Shown: positions 18,420 through 28,333, counted from the first letter of the stretch. The stretch is 64,000 nt of DNA from Leptospira congkakensis (GCF_004770265.1 NZ_RQGQ01000016.1:618761-682760); one strand, 5' to 3'. A program made the numbers and translations. Notes: generated by a model not told the origin, from the sequence alone.

Positions 18420-19253
18420 TTATTTAGAGAAGAAAGTACAAAATCCAGCAGGATATTTTTTCCCTGATTTTTCTGGAATGAATAATTCGGATGTTTGGTA
18501 GTTCCCTTTGGTTTTGATTCGTGAAGATAAAATTCTTTCTAATGTCAAAGGACTAAAACCTTGGCTATGACAACTGAGGATGACAAATTCAGGTTTGGAA
18601 TCGGAGAGTTCCATGAGAGCATCCATCAGTTCACTTAAGTTCTCTTCAATTTTCCAAACCTCACCTTTGGAACCGCGTCCAAAACTAGGTGGGTCGAGGA
18701 TAAGGCCTTGGTATTTTTTTCCGCGTTTGATTTCGCGTCGAATGAACTTCATCACATCATCCACAATCCAACGCACAGGTTTCGAATCGAGTCCAGAGAG
18801 TTTTGCATTTTCCCTTGCCCAGTCCACCATTCCTTTGGAAGCATCCACATGGCAGACACTCATCCCTGCATCAAGACATGCAAGTGTCGATCCGCCTGAA
18901 TAAGCAAACAGGTTTAAAACTTCCAGGCCTTGTTTCTTTTTTCCAATCTCTCGGATGCGGTTCCAATTGGTTTCTTGTTCTGGGAAAAGGCCAATATGAC
19001 CAAATGGAGTGAGTTTGATTTTAAAAGTTAAATTTGAGAATTCGATGGTGAAACTTTCGGGAACTTTTTTTTGGAAATTCCAATGTCCCGACCCAGAATC
19101 ATTTTTGATATAATGGGCATGGAGGTCGTTCCAAATCTCAGGATTTTCTTTTCCATACGCTGAAGTGGGGGAGGAACGATGGAGTTTGTAACCGCCAACG
19201 ATTTCTAATTTGGATAGGTCACCAGAATCCAAGAGTTCGTAACTTTTTGTCAT
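18420..19253 (-). CDS. Class I SAM-dependent rRNA methyltransferase (RlmI/RlmK-like)
   Basis: The SAM-binding motif I region LNLFAYSGGSTLACLDAGMS, then motif IV LILDPPSFGRG and LILSCHSQGFS-like ending are typical of COG1092 methyltransferases that modify 23S rRNA. It lacks the N-terminal PUA domain of E. coli RlmI and has about 277 aa with a short beta-rich lead (to residue 95). The ATG overlaps the stop of the SpoIIE-type gene (ATGA), so the two are co-translated though functionally unrelated. Confidence 0.9.
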   Translation of the reverse strand: MTKSYELLDSGDLSKLEIVGGYKLHRSSPTSAYGKENPEIWNDLHAHYIKNDSGSGHWNFQKKVPESFTIEFSNLTFKIKLTPFGHIGLFPEQETNWNRIREIGKKKQGLEVLNLFAYSGGSTLACLDAGMSVCHVDASKGMVDWARENAKLSGLDSKPVRWIVDDVMKFIRREIKRGKKYQGLILDPPSFGRGSKGEVWKIEENLSELMDALMELSDSKPEFVILSCHSQGFSPLTLERILSSRIKTKGNYQTSELFIPEKSGKKYPAGFCTFFSK

Positions 19254-21181
19254 ACCAATTCCAGAAAAATAAAGGTTAGGTCGTCGTCCCAGTCTTTTAT
19301 TTCTGTTTTAGAAAATGACTCTAAATCTTGGATGAGTTTTATTTTGAAAAGATGGTTTGGTATTTCACGGTTCACACGTAAAAATTCGAGAAGGCCTGAT
19401 TCTCCATACATGGCACCTTCTGGATTAAAACATTCCAAAACTCCATCACTTAAGATAAGGATTCTATCTTTTGGTTCCACTCTATGTGTGGTTTCTTCGA
19501 TTTGAATTTCTGGAAAAACTCCAATGATTTTCCCCTTGGGATGGACTTTGATGATCTCACCGCCCACCCTTTGGAGGTAAGCACTCGGGTGGCCGGCCCT
19601 TCCAAATCTCCAAACTTTGGTGGATGTATTGAGATATACATATGAAGCCGTAACATACTGCGGATTGCAGTTCCCGTATAACACGCGATTCATTCCTTCT
19701 AAAACTTGTTTCGGGGATGAGATATTGTCTTTTTGCGTGGTAAAGGCAACTTTCCCCATAGCAGAGATGAGAGAGGCAGGAATCCCATGCCCTGAAACAT
19801 CACAAAGAACAATCCCTAGTTCATAAGGATTAGGAGAAAAGTATTCGTAAAAATCCCCACCAACATCTTTCATCGGTTGGATGTAAATTTGCATTTGTAA
19901 GTTTTTTACATCAGGAATTGTTTTTGGTAGGGACTGCATGAGAATGTCCCGAGAAATTTTTCTTTCCTTTCGTAGACTTGTGACTTGGGCCAGGGCTAAA
20001 TCTTTTTCTTGTCGTAATAGTTGGATACGATCAGCCAAAGCAAATGCAAACAAAGTGATGTCTGCAAGGGAAGCGATGGGAAATAACATCTCTTCTAAAA
20101 ATGGATTGGTAGAAAGAAATCCAAATTTGAGTAATCCATAAACAATACAAGTAATCAGTAATAAAACAAAGGCGATGGCAAAATAATAAAAAGACCTAAG
20201 CCGTTTAGAAATTCCCCAAATCAAAACTCCGAGTAAACTAAAACAAATGGATACGGAAAGCCAAGTCACACCAATCGATGCTTCTGAAATTCCACCAAAC
20301 AAAGCCACTGCGGCATTGAGGAGTGAAAAAAATCCTAAAACCTGATAGAACCGAGCTATTTTAGGAACTCTGATTTTTAGTTTTAAAAAATTAGAAGTGA
20401 ATAGAACAAAGAAAAAAAGACAGATACTAAAAAAAACAGGAATCCCTATCCGTTTCCAAAAATAGGAATCGGGAACAAAAAAATAACCCCAGAATCCGAG
20501 TAGAGAAAGTTGTCCGAGTCCAAAAAACAATACATAACCGATATAATAAAAATAGTTTCGATCTCTAACAAAAAATGCTATGGCTAGATTGTATAAAATG
20601 ATGATTCCTAAACTTCCAAAAAATAATCCATAAATCCATTGTGTGATATAATCTTCTCTTTGGAGATTTCTTTGGTTGGTAAAAATAAGAGAAAACTGCA
20701 AAGAAATTTCTGATTTCATTGCAATGAGTATGGTTTCTCTTTCATGTCCGATCCGAAAGACAAAATTTCTATGAGGGATTTCTCTTTGGAACACGGGTTG
20801 GATATGCCCTGATTTGGAAATTATATATTTTGAACCATCGTTTTTGTGGAATAGTTCCACCAAATCAATATTATGTGCCTGTATGAGGAGGAGTGGGTAT
20901 TTCGAAGGATCGGGAAAATCTTTGGGATCGAGCCTCAGCCAAAGTGTCCCTTCTAAAAATCCAAAGTTAACAAAGGGATCTTTTAATTTTTGGAAAGAAC
21001 CAGTTTCTAATACAGATTCTAAGGGAACGGAAGAGGTAGGATCAATCCAATAAGAAAACTTTGTAGTATGGATGATCCTTTCTCCAATATCATTTTGGGT
21101 TTCTGGAAAAAGAGGATGGGTAAAAAAAAGAGTAAGGATGGAAAAGAGGAAGAAACTCGGAGCGGCGAATGGTTTTTTCAA
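19250..21181 (-). CDS. 7TM-DISM receptor with SpoIIE-type PP2C phosphatase
   Basis: The 643-aa membrane protein begins with a signal sequence, then a periplasmic 7TMR-DISMED2-like domain (about 35-175), seven membrane segments (about 185-395), a short coiled coil and a SpoIIE phosphatase domain (about 440-643). The PP2C metal-binding acids are present in GGDFYEY, CDVSGHG, LSDGVLE and DWDDDLT. It should sense an external ligand and dephosphorylate a STAS-type protein. The partner is unknown; a STAS gene lies 5 kb away. Confidence 0.93.
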   Translation of the reverse strand: MKKPFAAPSFFLFSILTLFFTHPLFPETQNDIGERIIHTTKFSYWIDPTSSVPLESVLETGSFQKLKDPFVNFGFLEGTLWLRLDPKDFPDPSKYPLLLIQAHNIDLVELFHKNDGSKYIISKSGHIQPVFQREIPHRNFVFRIGHERETILIAMKSEISLQFSLIFTNQRNLQREDYITQWIYGLFFGSLGIIILYNLAIAFFVRDRNYFYYIGYVLFFGLGQLSLLGFWGYFFVPDSYFWKRIGIPVFFSICLFFFVLFTSNFLKLKIRVPKIARFYQVLGFFSLLNAAVALFGGISEASIGVTWLSVSICFSLLGVLIWGISKRLRSFYYFAIAFVLLLITCIVYGLLKFGFLSTNPFLEEMLFPIASLADITLFAFALADRIQLLRQEKDLALAQVTSLRKERKISRDILMQSLPKTIPDVKNLQMQIYIQPMKDVGGDFYEYFSPNPYELGIVLCDVSGHGIPASLISAMGKVAFTTQKDNISSPKQVLEGMNRVLYGNCNPQYVTASYVYLNTSTKVWRFGRAGHPSAYLQRVGGEIIKVHPKGKIIGVFPEIQIEETTHRVEPKDRILILSDGVLECFNPEGAMYGESGLLEFLRVNREIPNHLFKIKLIQDLESFSKTEIKDWDDDLTFIFLELV

Positions 21182-21192
21182 TTGTAGTTTGC

Positions 21193-21220
21193 GGACAAGG
21201 GTTTTATCCCTTGCCCTTTT
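21193..21220. other. Hairpin between gltA and the 7TM-SpoIIE gene
   Basis: CAAGGG (21196-21201) and CCCTTG (21208-21213) form a perfect stem with a 6-base loop, extendable with mismatches. TTTTT lies on the plus-strand side, whereas on the minus strand, the direction of gltA, no T-tract follows. It may slow or partly end gltA transcription before the next gene, but it is not a classical terminator in that direction. Confidence 0.35.
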
Positions 21221-21230
21221 TCATTAGGTG

Positions 21231-22520
21231 TTAGGCCTGTTTTTTGGCTGCTTCGTAAGAGATTTCTTGTGGACCAGTGTAAATTTGGCGAGGTCGGCCA
21301 ATCTTTAAACTTGGGTCTTCGATCATCTCTTTCCACTGCGCAATCCAACCTGGAAGTCTTCCCATAGCAAACATTACTGTAAACATATTGGTAGGAATTC
21401 CAAGAGCACGGTAGATGATTCCTGAGTAGAAGTCTACGTTTGGATAAAGTTTTCTTTCTACAAAGTACGGATCGTTAAGAGCTGCTTCTTCCAATTCTTT
21501 TGCAATGTCAAGAAGTGGGTCTTTGATTCCTAGTTTGTTTAAAACTTTATCACAAGCAACTTTGATGATTTTTGCTCGTGGGTCAAAGTTTTTGTAAACG
21601 CGGTGACCAAATCCATTCAATCGGAAACTGGAGTTTTTGTCTTTGGCTTGTTCTACGATTTTTTTCACAGATAGCCCGCTCTTTTTGATTCCTTCTAACA
21701 TTTCCAAAACTTCTTGGTTGGCTCCACCGTGACGTGGTCCCCAAAGAGCTAGGATTCCTGCAGAAATCGCACCATACAAGTTGGCAAGGGAAGATCCCAC
21801 CAAACGCACAGTAGATGTAGAACAGTTTTGTTCATGGTCTGCGTGAAGGATGAGTAGTAGGTTGAGTGCCGAAACAATTTCTGGATCGATATGGTAATCT
21901 TCAGCAGGAACCGCAAACATCATATTCATGAAGTTAGATGCATAATCTAACTCGTTGAGTGGATGGATGATCGGTTGTCCGATAGATTTTTTATAAGCGT
22001 AAGCAGCGATCGTTGGAAATTTTGCAAGAAGTCGAATGATGGAGATTTCTCTGTGTTCCTCATTCATTGGATCATAACTATCTTGGTAGTAGGTAGACAA
22101 ACATCCCATCATACAAGACATGATCGCCATCGGGTGTCCATCTTTTGGAAAACCGTTGAACAGACGTTTGAGATCCTCATGGATCATTGTATGGTTTGTA
22201 ATGGAGGTATTCCACTCTTTGAGTTGTGTATCGTTTGGAAGTTTGCCGTAGATGAGTAAATAAGCTACTTCAGTAAAGGTAGACTTAGCGGCCAAATCAT
22301 CGATAGGAATTCCGCGATAACGAAGAATCCCCTGTTCTCCATCGAGAAAGGTAATCTCACTGGTGCAAGCACCTGTATTTAAATAACCGGAATCAATCGT
22401 AACATAACCGGACAATTGGCGGAGTTTAGTAATATCAATTGCCTTCTCGTTTTCACTTCCTGTTAAAATCGGAAGTTCAAACTCTTTTCCATCCACTTTC
22501 AGAATTGCCTTTTCGGACAT
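21231..22520 (-). CDS. gltA: Citrate synthase
   Basis: Condenses acetyl-CoA and oxaloacetate to citrate. At 429 aa it fits the type II (hexameric, Gram-negative) form. Catalytic-region motifs are HADHEQNCSTSTVR, WGPRHGGANQEV, and the histidine in GFGHRVYKNFDPRA. The start context is GGAGA six bases before the ATG. A perfect 10-bp inverted repeat lies just upstream. It is part of a TCA set in this window with sucA/sucB/lpd and mqo. Confidence 0.97.
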   Translation of the reverse strand: MSEKAILKVDGKEFELPILTGSENEKAIDITKLRQLSGYVTIDSGYLNTGACTSEITFLDGEQGILRYRGIPIDDLAAKSTFTEVAYLLIYGKLPNDTQLKEWNTSITNHTMIHEDLKRLFNGFPKDGHPMAIMSCMMGCLSTYYQDSYDPMNEEHREISIIRLLAKFPTIAAYAYKKSIGQPIIHPLNELDYASNFMNMMFAVPAEDYHIDPEIVSALNLLLILHADHEQNCSTSTVRLVGSSLANLYGAISAGILALWGPRHGGANQEVLEMLEGIKKSGLSVKKIVEQAKDKNSSFRLNGFGHRVYKNFDPRAKIIKVACDKVLNKLGIKDPLLDIAKELEEAALNDPYFVERKLYPNVDFYSGIIYRALGIPTNMFTVMFAMGRLPGWIAQWKEMIEDPSLKIGRPRQIYTGPQEISYEAAKKQA

Positions 22521-22536
22521 ATCTTCTCCTGTATAT

Positions 22537-22564
22537 CTCTGTCTATTTCTAATGATAGACAGAG
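22537..22564. promoter_or_regulatory. 10-bp inverted repeat upstream of gltA
   Basis: CTCTGTCTAT (22537-22546) and ATAGACAGAG (22555-22564) are perfect inverted repeats with an 8-base loop, placed 16 bases before the gltA start and 24 bases after the transglycosylase stop. It has no T-tract on the minus strand, so an operator or a 5' leader stem is as likely as a terminator. Confidence 0.4.
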
Positions 22565-22588
22565 GAAAGGGTGGGGAAAAGTCATTTT

Positions 22589-24856
22589 TTACAACTTATG
22601 GTATTTTTTCATGATGTCATATGCGTAGAAATTCGAAACTACGATGCGACAGTAATCCCTTGATTCTTTGTAAGGAAGATCTTCCAAAAAATGGTTAAAA
22701 TCGCCGGTATAAACGGACTTCTTCCACTTCCGTAAATTCCCCGGGCCTCCGTTATAAGCAATGGAAGCCCATTTCAATTCGTTCCCATTGGATTTCAAAA
22801 GGTAGGCCAAAAACTTTGTCCCCAAACGGATAGAAGTTTCTGGTTCGTAGAGAGAGTAAGAATTGATTCCCATCCGAGAGGCTAATTCCTTCCCTGTGGC
22901 TGGCATAATTTGCATAAGGCCCCGCGCATTGGAACGCGAAGTGGCAGTTTCCTTAAAGAAGGATTCTTGGCGCATCAGAGCATAAACTTTGTCTTCCGAG
23001 ATATCATTTTCCTGCGCGTAACGGGAAACAATACTTTGGTGGGGTCTGGGATAGATTCTGACGGAGAGGGAAGTGGGTAAAAGGATGGGATCATCCGGGA
23101 TAAAATGTCTTTTGAGTAGAGACCTTGTATGAAATGCCGTATAATACGTGTTATATGTTAAGTCACCAATCCCCACCAAAATTTCATCCTTTTCTTCATC
23201 TGAAAGGTTTTCTCTTTTTGTGTGAAAGTTGACTAAACTTAAACCCAAACTATCTTCTCCCAATCGGAAGTATTCTTTGGCAAGATTTAGAAGTTTATGC
23301 CCTTGGATTCTCGAACTCATTCCACCTAGTTTGTTTCCAAGTTCATAAGAATCTTTTGGATACACAAATCCTAAGTTTCGACCAAGGATGGAGTAGGACT
23401 CTTCTGGAATTCCTGCCGTATAGGATAAATATTCAAAAAGATATTCTTTGTTATAGGTGGGATTGTCTGGTTTGTTTCCTTCTTTGATAATGGATAAAAA
23501 TTCTTCGCGGATGACCCTTGTGTAATAGGATCCAGGACAAAGGGCATAGTATCTTTTTAGTTCTTTTTTTAATTTCTCTGTATCACCACTTTCTTTCAGA
23601 GATCGTAAATACCAATACACAAGTCGGCCTTTGACGGGAAGGTTTGGAATTTCCGCGAGTGCTCTTTCAAATTTTGTTAGTGGTGCATAATTTGATTTGT
23701 CTCCTTTTCGATTCACTAAGTATTCGATGAGACGATCTTGGTAAAAAAGATTAAACGGATATTTTCCTAAATATAAAATTAGGTTTTCAAAATACATTTC
23801 ACGGTCACCTAATCTGTCGTAAGTGGCAGCAAGGACTCGGTAATAACCCGCATCTTTCCCTGGAAATGTTTTTAAAAGTTCAATGGCATTTTGGAATTTG
23901 TTTTGTTGGTATAAAATATCAGCTAAGCTAACAATATACGAAGAATCCATATCTACAAAGGTTTTATTGGAACGTAAAACCCTAAAAAGTTCGTTTATTT
24001 TCCCCGTTTTTGTTAAAATCGATGCGAGGTGTTTGAACCCTTCGTAATAAGCAAGTCTAGTAGAAAATAGTTCGGGTCTTGTTCGGAACAAGGCTTCTTT
24101 ATCATTATTACTGATAGCCGGAAGTAATAATGTAAGTTCTGACGGAGCCAGTTGTAAAATACTTCCCGAACCTTTGTATTTGGACCAGTCAGCGGCGATT
24201 AGGTGGACCGTAGAATCGGAAAGCCCTTCTCTTGATAGGCAGTTCAACCATTCTTCAACCGCCGATTTTTCATCACCTAAGACAAGTTTTGCTTTTCCGT
24301 ATCTGTATTGGGTGTCCCCAGTCAGAAGGTATTTTCTGTGAGATTCTTGGACGGAATTAATTTTATCTAATATTTCTTTCCACTGGTTGTTTGCGGCGAG
24401 AAGACGAACCAGTTCATCGAGAAGCCTACGACAAATAGGATCTTCTTCTAAATTCAATCGGTTTAGGTATTGGATTCTTTCGGCTGGGGTGAGGTAGTTT
24501 CTTTGTGTGATTTCCGTGTATAATTTCCAATAACTGAGTTTAAAAATAGTCGTTTGGAAAGGCATGGTTTGTGTCAGGATTTTTCTTACTTCTTCTTCCG
24601 AAGATTCTGTGACAAACACACCACGGACTAAGGAAATCAAATACCGAAATCGTTTCTCCTTTTCCCCGTTAGGTGATTTTTCGTGGAATTCGATCAGGCT
24701 GTACACTTCACTTTCGCGGGAAGGATTTGTATTTCGAAAATGGTTTTCGATTTGTCCCCATTGGTGTGATTTGATTAAATATTGAAGGTCAGTCTCCGCA
24801 AATAGGGATGTTGTGAAAAAGAGAAGAATTCTACTTGCTAACCAAAAATGCCTCAT
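22589..24856 (-). CDS. Soluble lytic murein transglycosylase (Slt-like)
   Basis: Periplasmic enzyme that cleaves peptidoglycan glycan strands to 1,6-anhydromuramic products. A signal peptide (to about residue 20) leads into a long alpha-helical superhelical region of tetratricopeptide-like repeats. The C-terminal lysozyme-like domain has catalytic E631 in RQESFFKETATS, followed by ARGLMQIMPATG and IAYNGGPGNL. At 755 aa it is about 100 residues longer than E. coli Slt70. It diverges from the hypothetical gene at 24905 with only 48 bases between. Confidence 0.92.
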   Translation of the reverse strand: MRHFWLASRILLFFTTSLFAETDLQYLIKSHQWGQIENHFRNTNPSRESEVYSLIEFHEKSPNGEKEKRFRYLISLVRGVFVTESSEEEVRKILTQTMPFQTTIFKLSYWKLYTEITQRNYLTPAERIQYLNRLNLEEDPICRRLLDELVRLLAANNQWKEILDKINSVQESHRKYLLTGDTQYRYGKAKLVLGDEKSAVEEWLNCLSREGLSDSTVHLIAADWSKYKGSGSILQLAPSELTLLLPAISNNDKEALFRTRPELFSTRLAYYEGFKHLASILTKTGKINELFRVLRSNKTFVDMDSSYIVSLADILYQQNKFQNAIELLKTFPGKDAGYYRVLAATYDRLGDREMYFENLILYLGKYPFNLFYQDRLIEYLVNRKGDKSNYAPLTKFERALAEIPNLPVKGRLVYWYLRSLKESGDTEKLKKELKRYYALCPGSYYTRVIREEFLSIIKEGNKPDNPTYNKEYLFEYLSYTAGIPEESYSILGRNLGFVYPKDSYELGNKLGGMSSRIQGHKLLNLAKEYFRLGEDSLGLSLVNFHTKRENLSDEEKDEILVGIGDLTYNTYYTAFHTRSLLKRHFIPDDPILLPTSLSVRIYPRPHQSIVSRYAQENDISEDKVYALMRQESFFKETATSRSNARGLMQIMPATGKELASRMGINSYSLYEPETSIRLGTKFLAYLLKSNGNELKWASIAYNGGPGNLRKWKKSVYTGDFNHFLEDLPYKESRDYCRIVVSNFYAYDIMKKYHKL

Positions 24857-24904
24857 GCATACTTCCTATGATTACGAATTTAGAGAGGGAAGGTTCCTCT
24901 CCTT

Positions 24905-26104
24905 ATGAGCTTACAAACAGAATACAAACTGCAATGGCCGGAATATCGTATTGAATTCCACCAAAGGCCTCATATTCCAAAATCGGCTACACTGCCGGAG
25001 CTCTGGCCGAGCTTACGTGCCTTTTTTTCAGGCAGTCAGTCTCGTTTTGCAAACTATCTCTTTTATTTATCGACCGATTTTTCCGGTGGGTTCAGCCTTT
25101 GTTCCATTTTAGGCGAAAATGAGGCAAACAATCGCTTCCGCGACCCGCAACTTCTCTCTCCCACTCCGTTTCCAAAAGAATCTTTGGCCGAGATCTGGAA
25201 ACTTTGCCAAAATCGTGAGTTTGAAGAAATGGAAAGAGAGGATTGGGAACTCATTGGATTTGGATTATTGTACTCGGGTAATCTATTAGAGTTTCGCAAT
25301 TGGGTGCTGAAAACCAAAGAATTCTTTGGTCAAACTGATGACAATCGTAGGTTTCTATATTTGCTAGGTTGGGAATCTTCTGTTTTCCCGTATGAAAACT
25401 CCATATTGCATATGTTAGTTGAGTATGTAAGGGGAAATTCCAATGTTTTGGATTTTAAAACTCTTACTGATGCAGTCATTGTCGATTCCCATTGGCAAAT
25501 TTCAGGTGTTTTATTTCATGCGATTGAAACAGGCTGGTTTACAGGAGAAGAAACCTTCCGATTTTGGAAGTTCCTCATTGGATTTTATGCGGAATGGGAA
25601 GATTGGGAAAAACAAAAATTTCGTTCTGTATCTCTTGGAAAAATTCCTGCCTTCCCCGCATTACGATATGCCAAAAGATATTTCCCGTTAGATACATTTC
25701 ACTCTTATCAAGTAGAATTAGAAACAAACTTACGTGGGGATTGGACTTATGGTGATGGATTTGGTTATGAGCTGACCCACCAAATGGATCCCTTTGTGGA
25801 AACAGTCGTAAGGTTTCGGAGCGATGGAGAAAGTTTCATAGACGAATTAAAAAACGAACTCATCAAAAGACCTTATTCTTATTTTCTCAATTTACAATTG
25901 GCATTTATTAGTTTTGTGAAAAAGGAGAACCAAAACTTTTTAGATTTTTATAAAAAAGCAGGGCGACTCAAATATTTACCTTTGGCTTTGAATTTGTATT
26001 GGCGTGTTTTAAAATCAAACGGTGAAGAAGTTTTGGCAAAATCCATTGAACGAACATTAGTTGCTACTGGGGAATCCACAAACATTCCAGAGGGTTGGGA
26101 ATAA
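24905..26104 (+). CDS. Hypothetical protein, 399 aa
   Basis: Soluble protein rich in aromatic residues (many W, F, Y), with no signal peptide and no motif I recognise. Its pattern of helices with LxxxLxxAxxxFV spacing near the end (NLQLAFISFVKK) is compatible with a repeat solenoid. The next gene starts one base after its stop, so the two are likely translated together. Cytoplasmic location inferred. Confidence 0.75.
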   Translation: MSLQTEYKLQWPEYRIEFHQRPHIPKSATLPELWPSLRAFFSGSQSRFANYLFYLSTDFSGGFSLCSILGENEANNRFRDPQLLSPTPFPKESLAEIWKLCQNREFEEMEREDWELIGFGLLYSGNLLEFRNWVLKTKEFFGQTDDNRRFLYLLGWESSVFPYENSILHMLVEYVRGNSNVLDFKTLTDAVIVDSHWQISGVLFHAIETGWFTGEETFRFWKFLIGFYAEWEDWEKQKFRSVSLGKIPAFPALRYAKRYFPLDTFHSYQVELETNLRGDWTYGDGFGYELTHQMDPFVETVVRFRSDGESFIDELKNELIKRPYSYFLNLQLAFISFVKKENQNFLDFYKKAGRLKYLPLALNLYWRVLKSNGEEVLAKSIERTLVATGESTNIPEGWE

Positions 26105-26105
26105 A

Positions 26106-26879
26106 ATGCCGCTTTCGCAAGAACAGATTATGGAACTCTCCAAATTGCAGAAAATGCTAAGAAATTTGGAGAAAATTGAAAGAAATGCCAAAAACGATCT
26201 GCAAAAAGAACGAGTTGCTTTCGACATAGAACGTTACAGGCGGCGTATGCAAGAAGTGTCCCCAGAAGGAATTCCGGATAACTTGGAACAGACGATGCGG
26301 AATGCAAAAACCAGAGAAGAAAATCCTGAGAACCTCAAACACAAAATTATTTCTCAATATCCAGTGATGAAAGTATCTCCCAATTCGAATGATAGCGAAA
26401 TCAATCAAATTGGAACCCTCGTGAATATTATGGATTTGGAATACATTCCTATCCTCGGTGACGGTCATATTAAATTTGATTATTCCCATGCCACAGAAAG
26501 GGATTCGGTTCTTAAGTATATGGAGAACTTACGCCGGAACATGAAGATCCTTGTGGAAACAGTGGAGGAGTATGCCGCTGCCGACAAACAAGAGTTCCGT
26601 GAACAGCTCTCCCGAATGAAAAACAAACAGTCTCGAATTTTCATTGCTGAGTCCTTTGAAACCTTGGGTAAATTCAGAGATTTCCTCACGGCGGTAAATA
26701 AGGACATCAAAGAGGGAAATAACGTCATTATGAATATGGAAGAACCGCTCAAATTCAATCCTAGGTTTGAAAAGGCCACGGTTTTGGAAGGTCGATCCAT
26801 CATGGAAGGACTTCGCGAATTCCAAGAATTTGCAGAAGAGGCATGTGATTTGATTCGACTCCCGTCCTTTCGAGGGTAA
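26106..26879 (+). CDS. Hypothetical helical protein upstream of bactofilin, 257 aa
   Basis: The frame is open from 26061, but that start lies inside the preceding gene; the ATG at 26106, one base after its stop, is chosen. The first 60 residues are heptad-rich (KLQKMLRNLEKIERNAK), likely coiled coil. Later part is charged and helical with a region FETLGKFRDFLTAVNKDIKEG. No domain recognised. It lies 68 bases upstream of the bactofilin gene and may work with it, but that is inference from position. Confidence 0.78.
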   Translation: MPLSQEQIMELSKLQKMLRNLEKIERNAKNDLQKERVAFDIERYRRRMQEVSPEGIPDNLEQTMRNAKTREENPENLKHKIISQYPVMKVSPNSNDSEINQIGTLVNIMDLEYIPILGDGHIKFDYSHATERDSVLKYMENLRRNMKILVETVEEYAAADKQEFREQLSRMKNKQSRIFIAESFETLGKFRDFLTAVNKDIKEGNNVIMNMEEPLKFNPRFEKATVLEGRSIMEGLREFQEFAEEACDLIRLPSFRG

Positions 26880-26947
26880 AAAAACCTTTTCATTCCCGGG
26901 GGGAACGAGGACACTGTGAAAAATCACATTCACGGACTCGTAACAGC

Positions 26948-27388
26948 ATGGCATTAGTCAAAAATCAGACCGAAGTTACCAATTCAACTATTGGAGAGAA
27001 TTCTTACTTTAACGGTAAATTCTTCATCAATGGATCCTTAAAAATTGACGGTAAATTCGAGGGAAAATCCCTCCAAGCCGAACACCTCTACATTGGTGTT
27101 ACAGGAAAGGTCAAAACCAATATCACTGCTGCCAGTGTCATCGTAGAGGGAATTGTTGCCGGAAACGTAACTGCAAGAAACCGCGTGATGCTCCTTCCTA
27201 CTTCCAAAATTCTTGGAGATATCAAAACTCCAGAGCTTATCATCCAAAATGGGGTGATCTTGGAAGGACGTTGTATGATTTCCAACGACCTCAAACACAG
27301 CGCGAAAGACTTAATTGAATTGGAATACTCAAAAGATTCTTTAAGTGTTGAGAAGATTTTTGGGAAACAACCAAACGCAAAAGAATAA
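26948..27388 (+). CDS. Bactofilin cytoskeletal protein
   Basis: A 146-aa single bactofilin (DUF583) domain: a right-handed beta helix of short repeats, visible as GKFFINGSLKIDGKFEGKS, VTGKVKTNITAASVIVEG and GDIKTPELIIQNGVILEG. Bactofilins polymerise without nucleotides into filaments that guide cell shape and peptidoglycan enzymes. The protein has flexible tails on both sides, as usual. pdxA starts directly at its stop, so the two share a transcript though the functions differ. Confidence 0.93.
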   Translation: MALVKNQTEVTNSTIGENSYFNGKFFINGSLKIDGKFEGKSLQAEHLYIGVTGKVKTNITAASVIVEGIVAGNVTARNRVMLLPTSKILGDIKTPELIIQNGVILEGRCMISNDLKHSAKDLIELEYSKDSLSVEKIFGKQPNAKE

Positions 27389-28333
27389 TTGAAAACCATT
27401 CTGATTTCGGAAGGCGATCCAACAAGTATCAACTACGAACTTGTGGTTTCTGCCTTCCCTCATTTGTTAGCCTTAGGGAAACACCACCGCATCTACCTTG
27501 TACGCGGACCCCACAACCAAAACATTCCTTCTCTCCCCAATTTAACAAAACCCAGTAACGAACCGGGATTTTATGCTCTCTCTTGGAAAGATTCTAAAAA
27601 AACTCGTTCCTTTGTTCTAGGAAAACCTTCCAAAACTTCGGGCCAGATGGCTTATGATTCACTACTTGCTGCCATGGACTTGCAAAAGGAACTGGGAGCT
27701 GATCTCATCACTTTGCCTCTCTCTAAGGAGTGGGTGCAGAAAGCGGGGATCAAAGGATTTCGGGGCCATACGGAAACTCTCGCCGAGTATTACAAACGAC
27801 CTACCTTTATGATGATGTCAGGGGAAAAATTAAACGTCATTCCCTTAACCACCCATGTTCCCTTGAAAGACGTGGTAAAAGAATTGAAAAAGTTTTCTTG
27901 GACGGAACTGAGTAAGGCCCTAACTCGTTCTCCCTTTTTAAAAAATCCCAAAATTGCCTATCTGGGACTGAACCCTCATGCTGGGGAAGGCGGAAAGATT
28001 GGGGATGAAGAATTGACCATTCTTGCCGGTGGCATTAAGGTTCTACGCAAAGCAAAGTTTTCTGTTGAAGGTCCTCTTTCTGCAGATTCTGCTTTTTTAC
28101 CAGGAGCTCGCGCGTACGATTTGTATTTGGCAGGTTACCACGACCAAGGTCTCATTCCATTTAAATTGCTTGAAGGGAAGAAGGGAGTTAATATAACCTT
28201 AGGACTGGATTTTACCCGAGTTTCCCCCGATCATGGGACTGCCTTTGACATTGCAGGGAAGGGGAAAGCAGATCCAACAGGACTCATTTCCTGTTTAGAA
28301 CGACTAACGGAGAATACAAAAACAAATTCATGA
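27389..28333 (+). CDS. pdxA: 4-hydroxythreonine-4-phosphate dehydrogenase
   Basis: Enzyme of the DXP-dependent vitamin B6 pathway. Metal-binding and active-site motifs are visible: RGHTETLAEYY, NPHAGEGGKIGDEE, GYHDQGLIPFKLL and the final SPDHGTAFDIAGKGKADPTGL. The 314 aa is near normal for PdxA. The start is TTG at 27389, exactly after the bactofilin stop codon. The next gene overlaps its stop (ATGA). Its product, leading to PLP, is the cofactor of the DegT enzyme encoded two genes downstream. Confidence 0.94.
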   Translation: MKTILISEGDPTSINYELVVSAFPHLLALGKHHRIYLVRGPHNQNIPSLPNLTKPSNEPGFYALSWKDSKKTRSFVLGKPSKTSGQMAYDSLLAAMDLQKELGADLITLPLSKEWVQKAGIKGFRGHTETLAEYYKRPTFMMMSGEKLNVIPLTTHVPLKDVVKELKKFSWTELSKALTRSPFLKNPKIAYLGLNPHAGEGGKIGDEELTILAGGIKVLRKAKFSVEGPLSADSAFLPGARAYDLYLAGYHDQGLIPFKLLEGKKGVNITLGLDFTRVSPDHGTAFDIAGKGKADPTGLISCLERLTENTKTNS

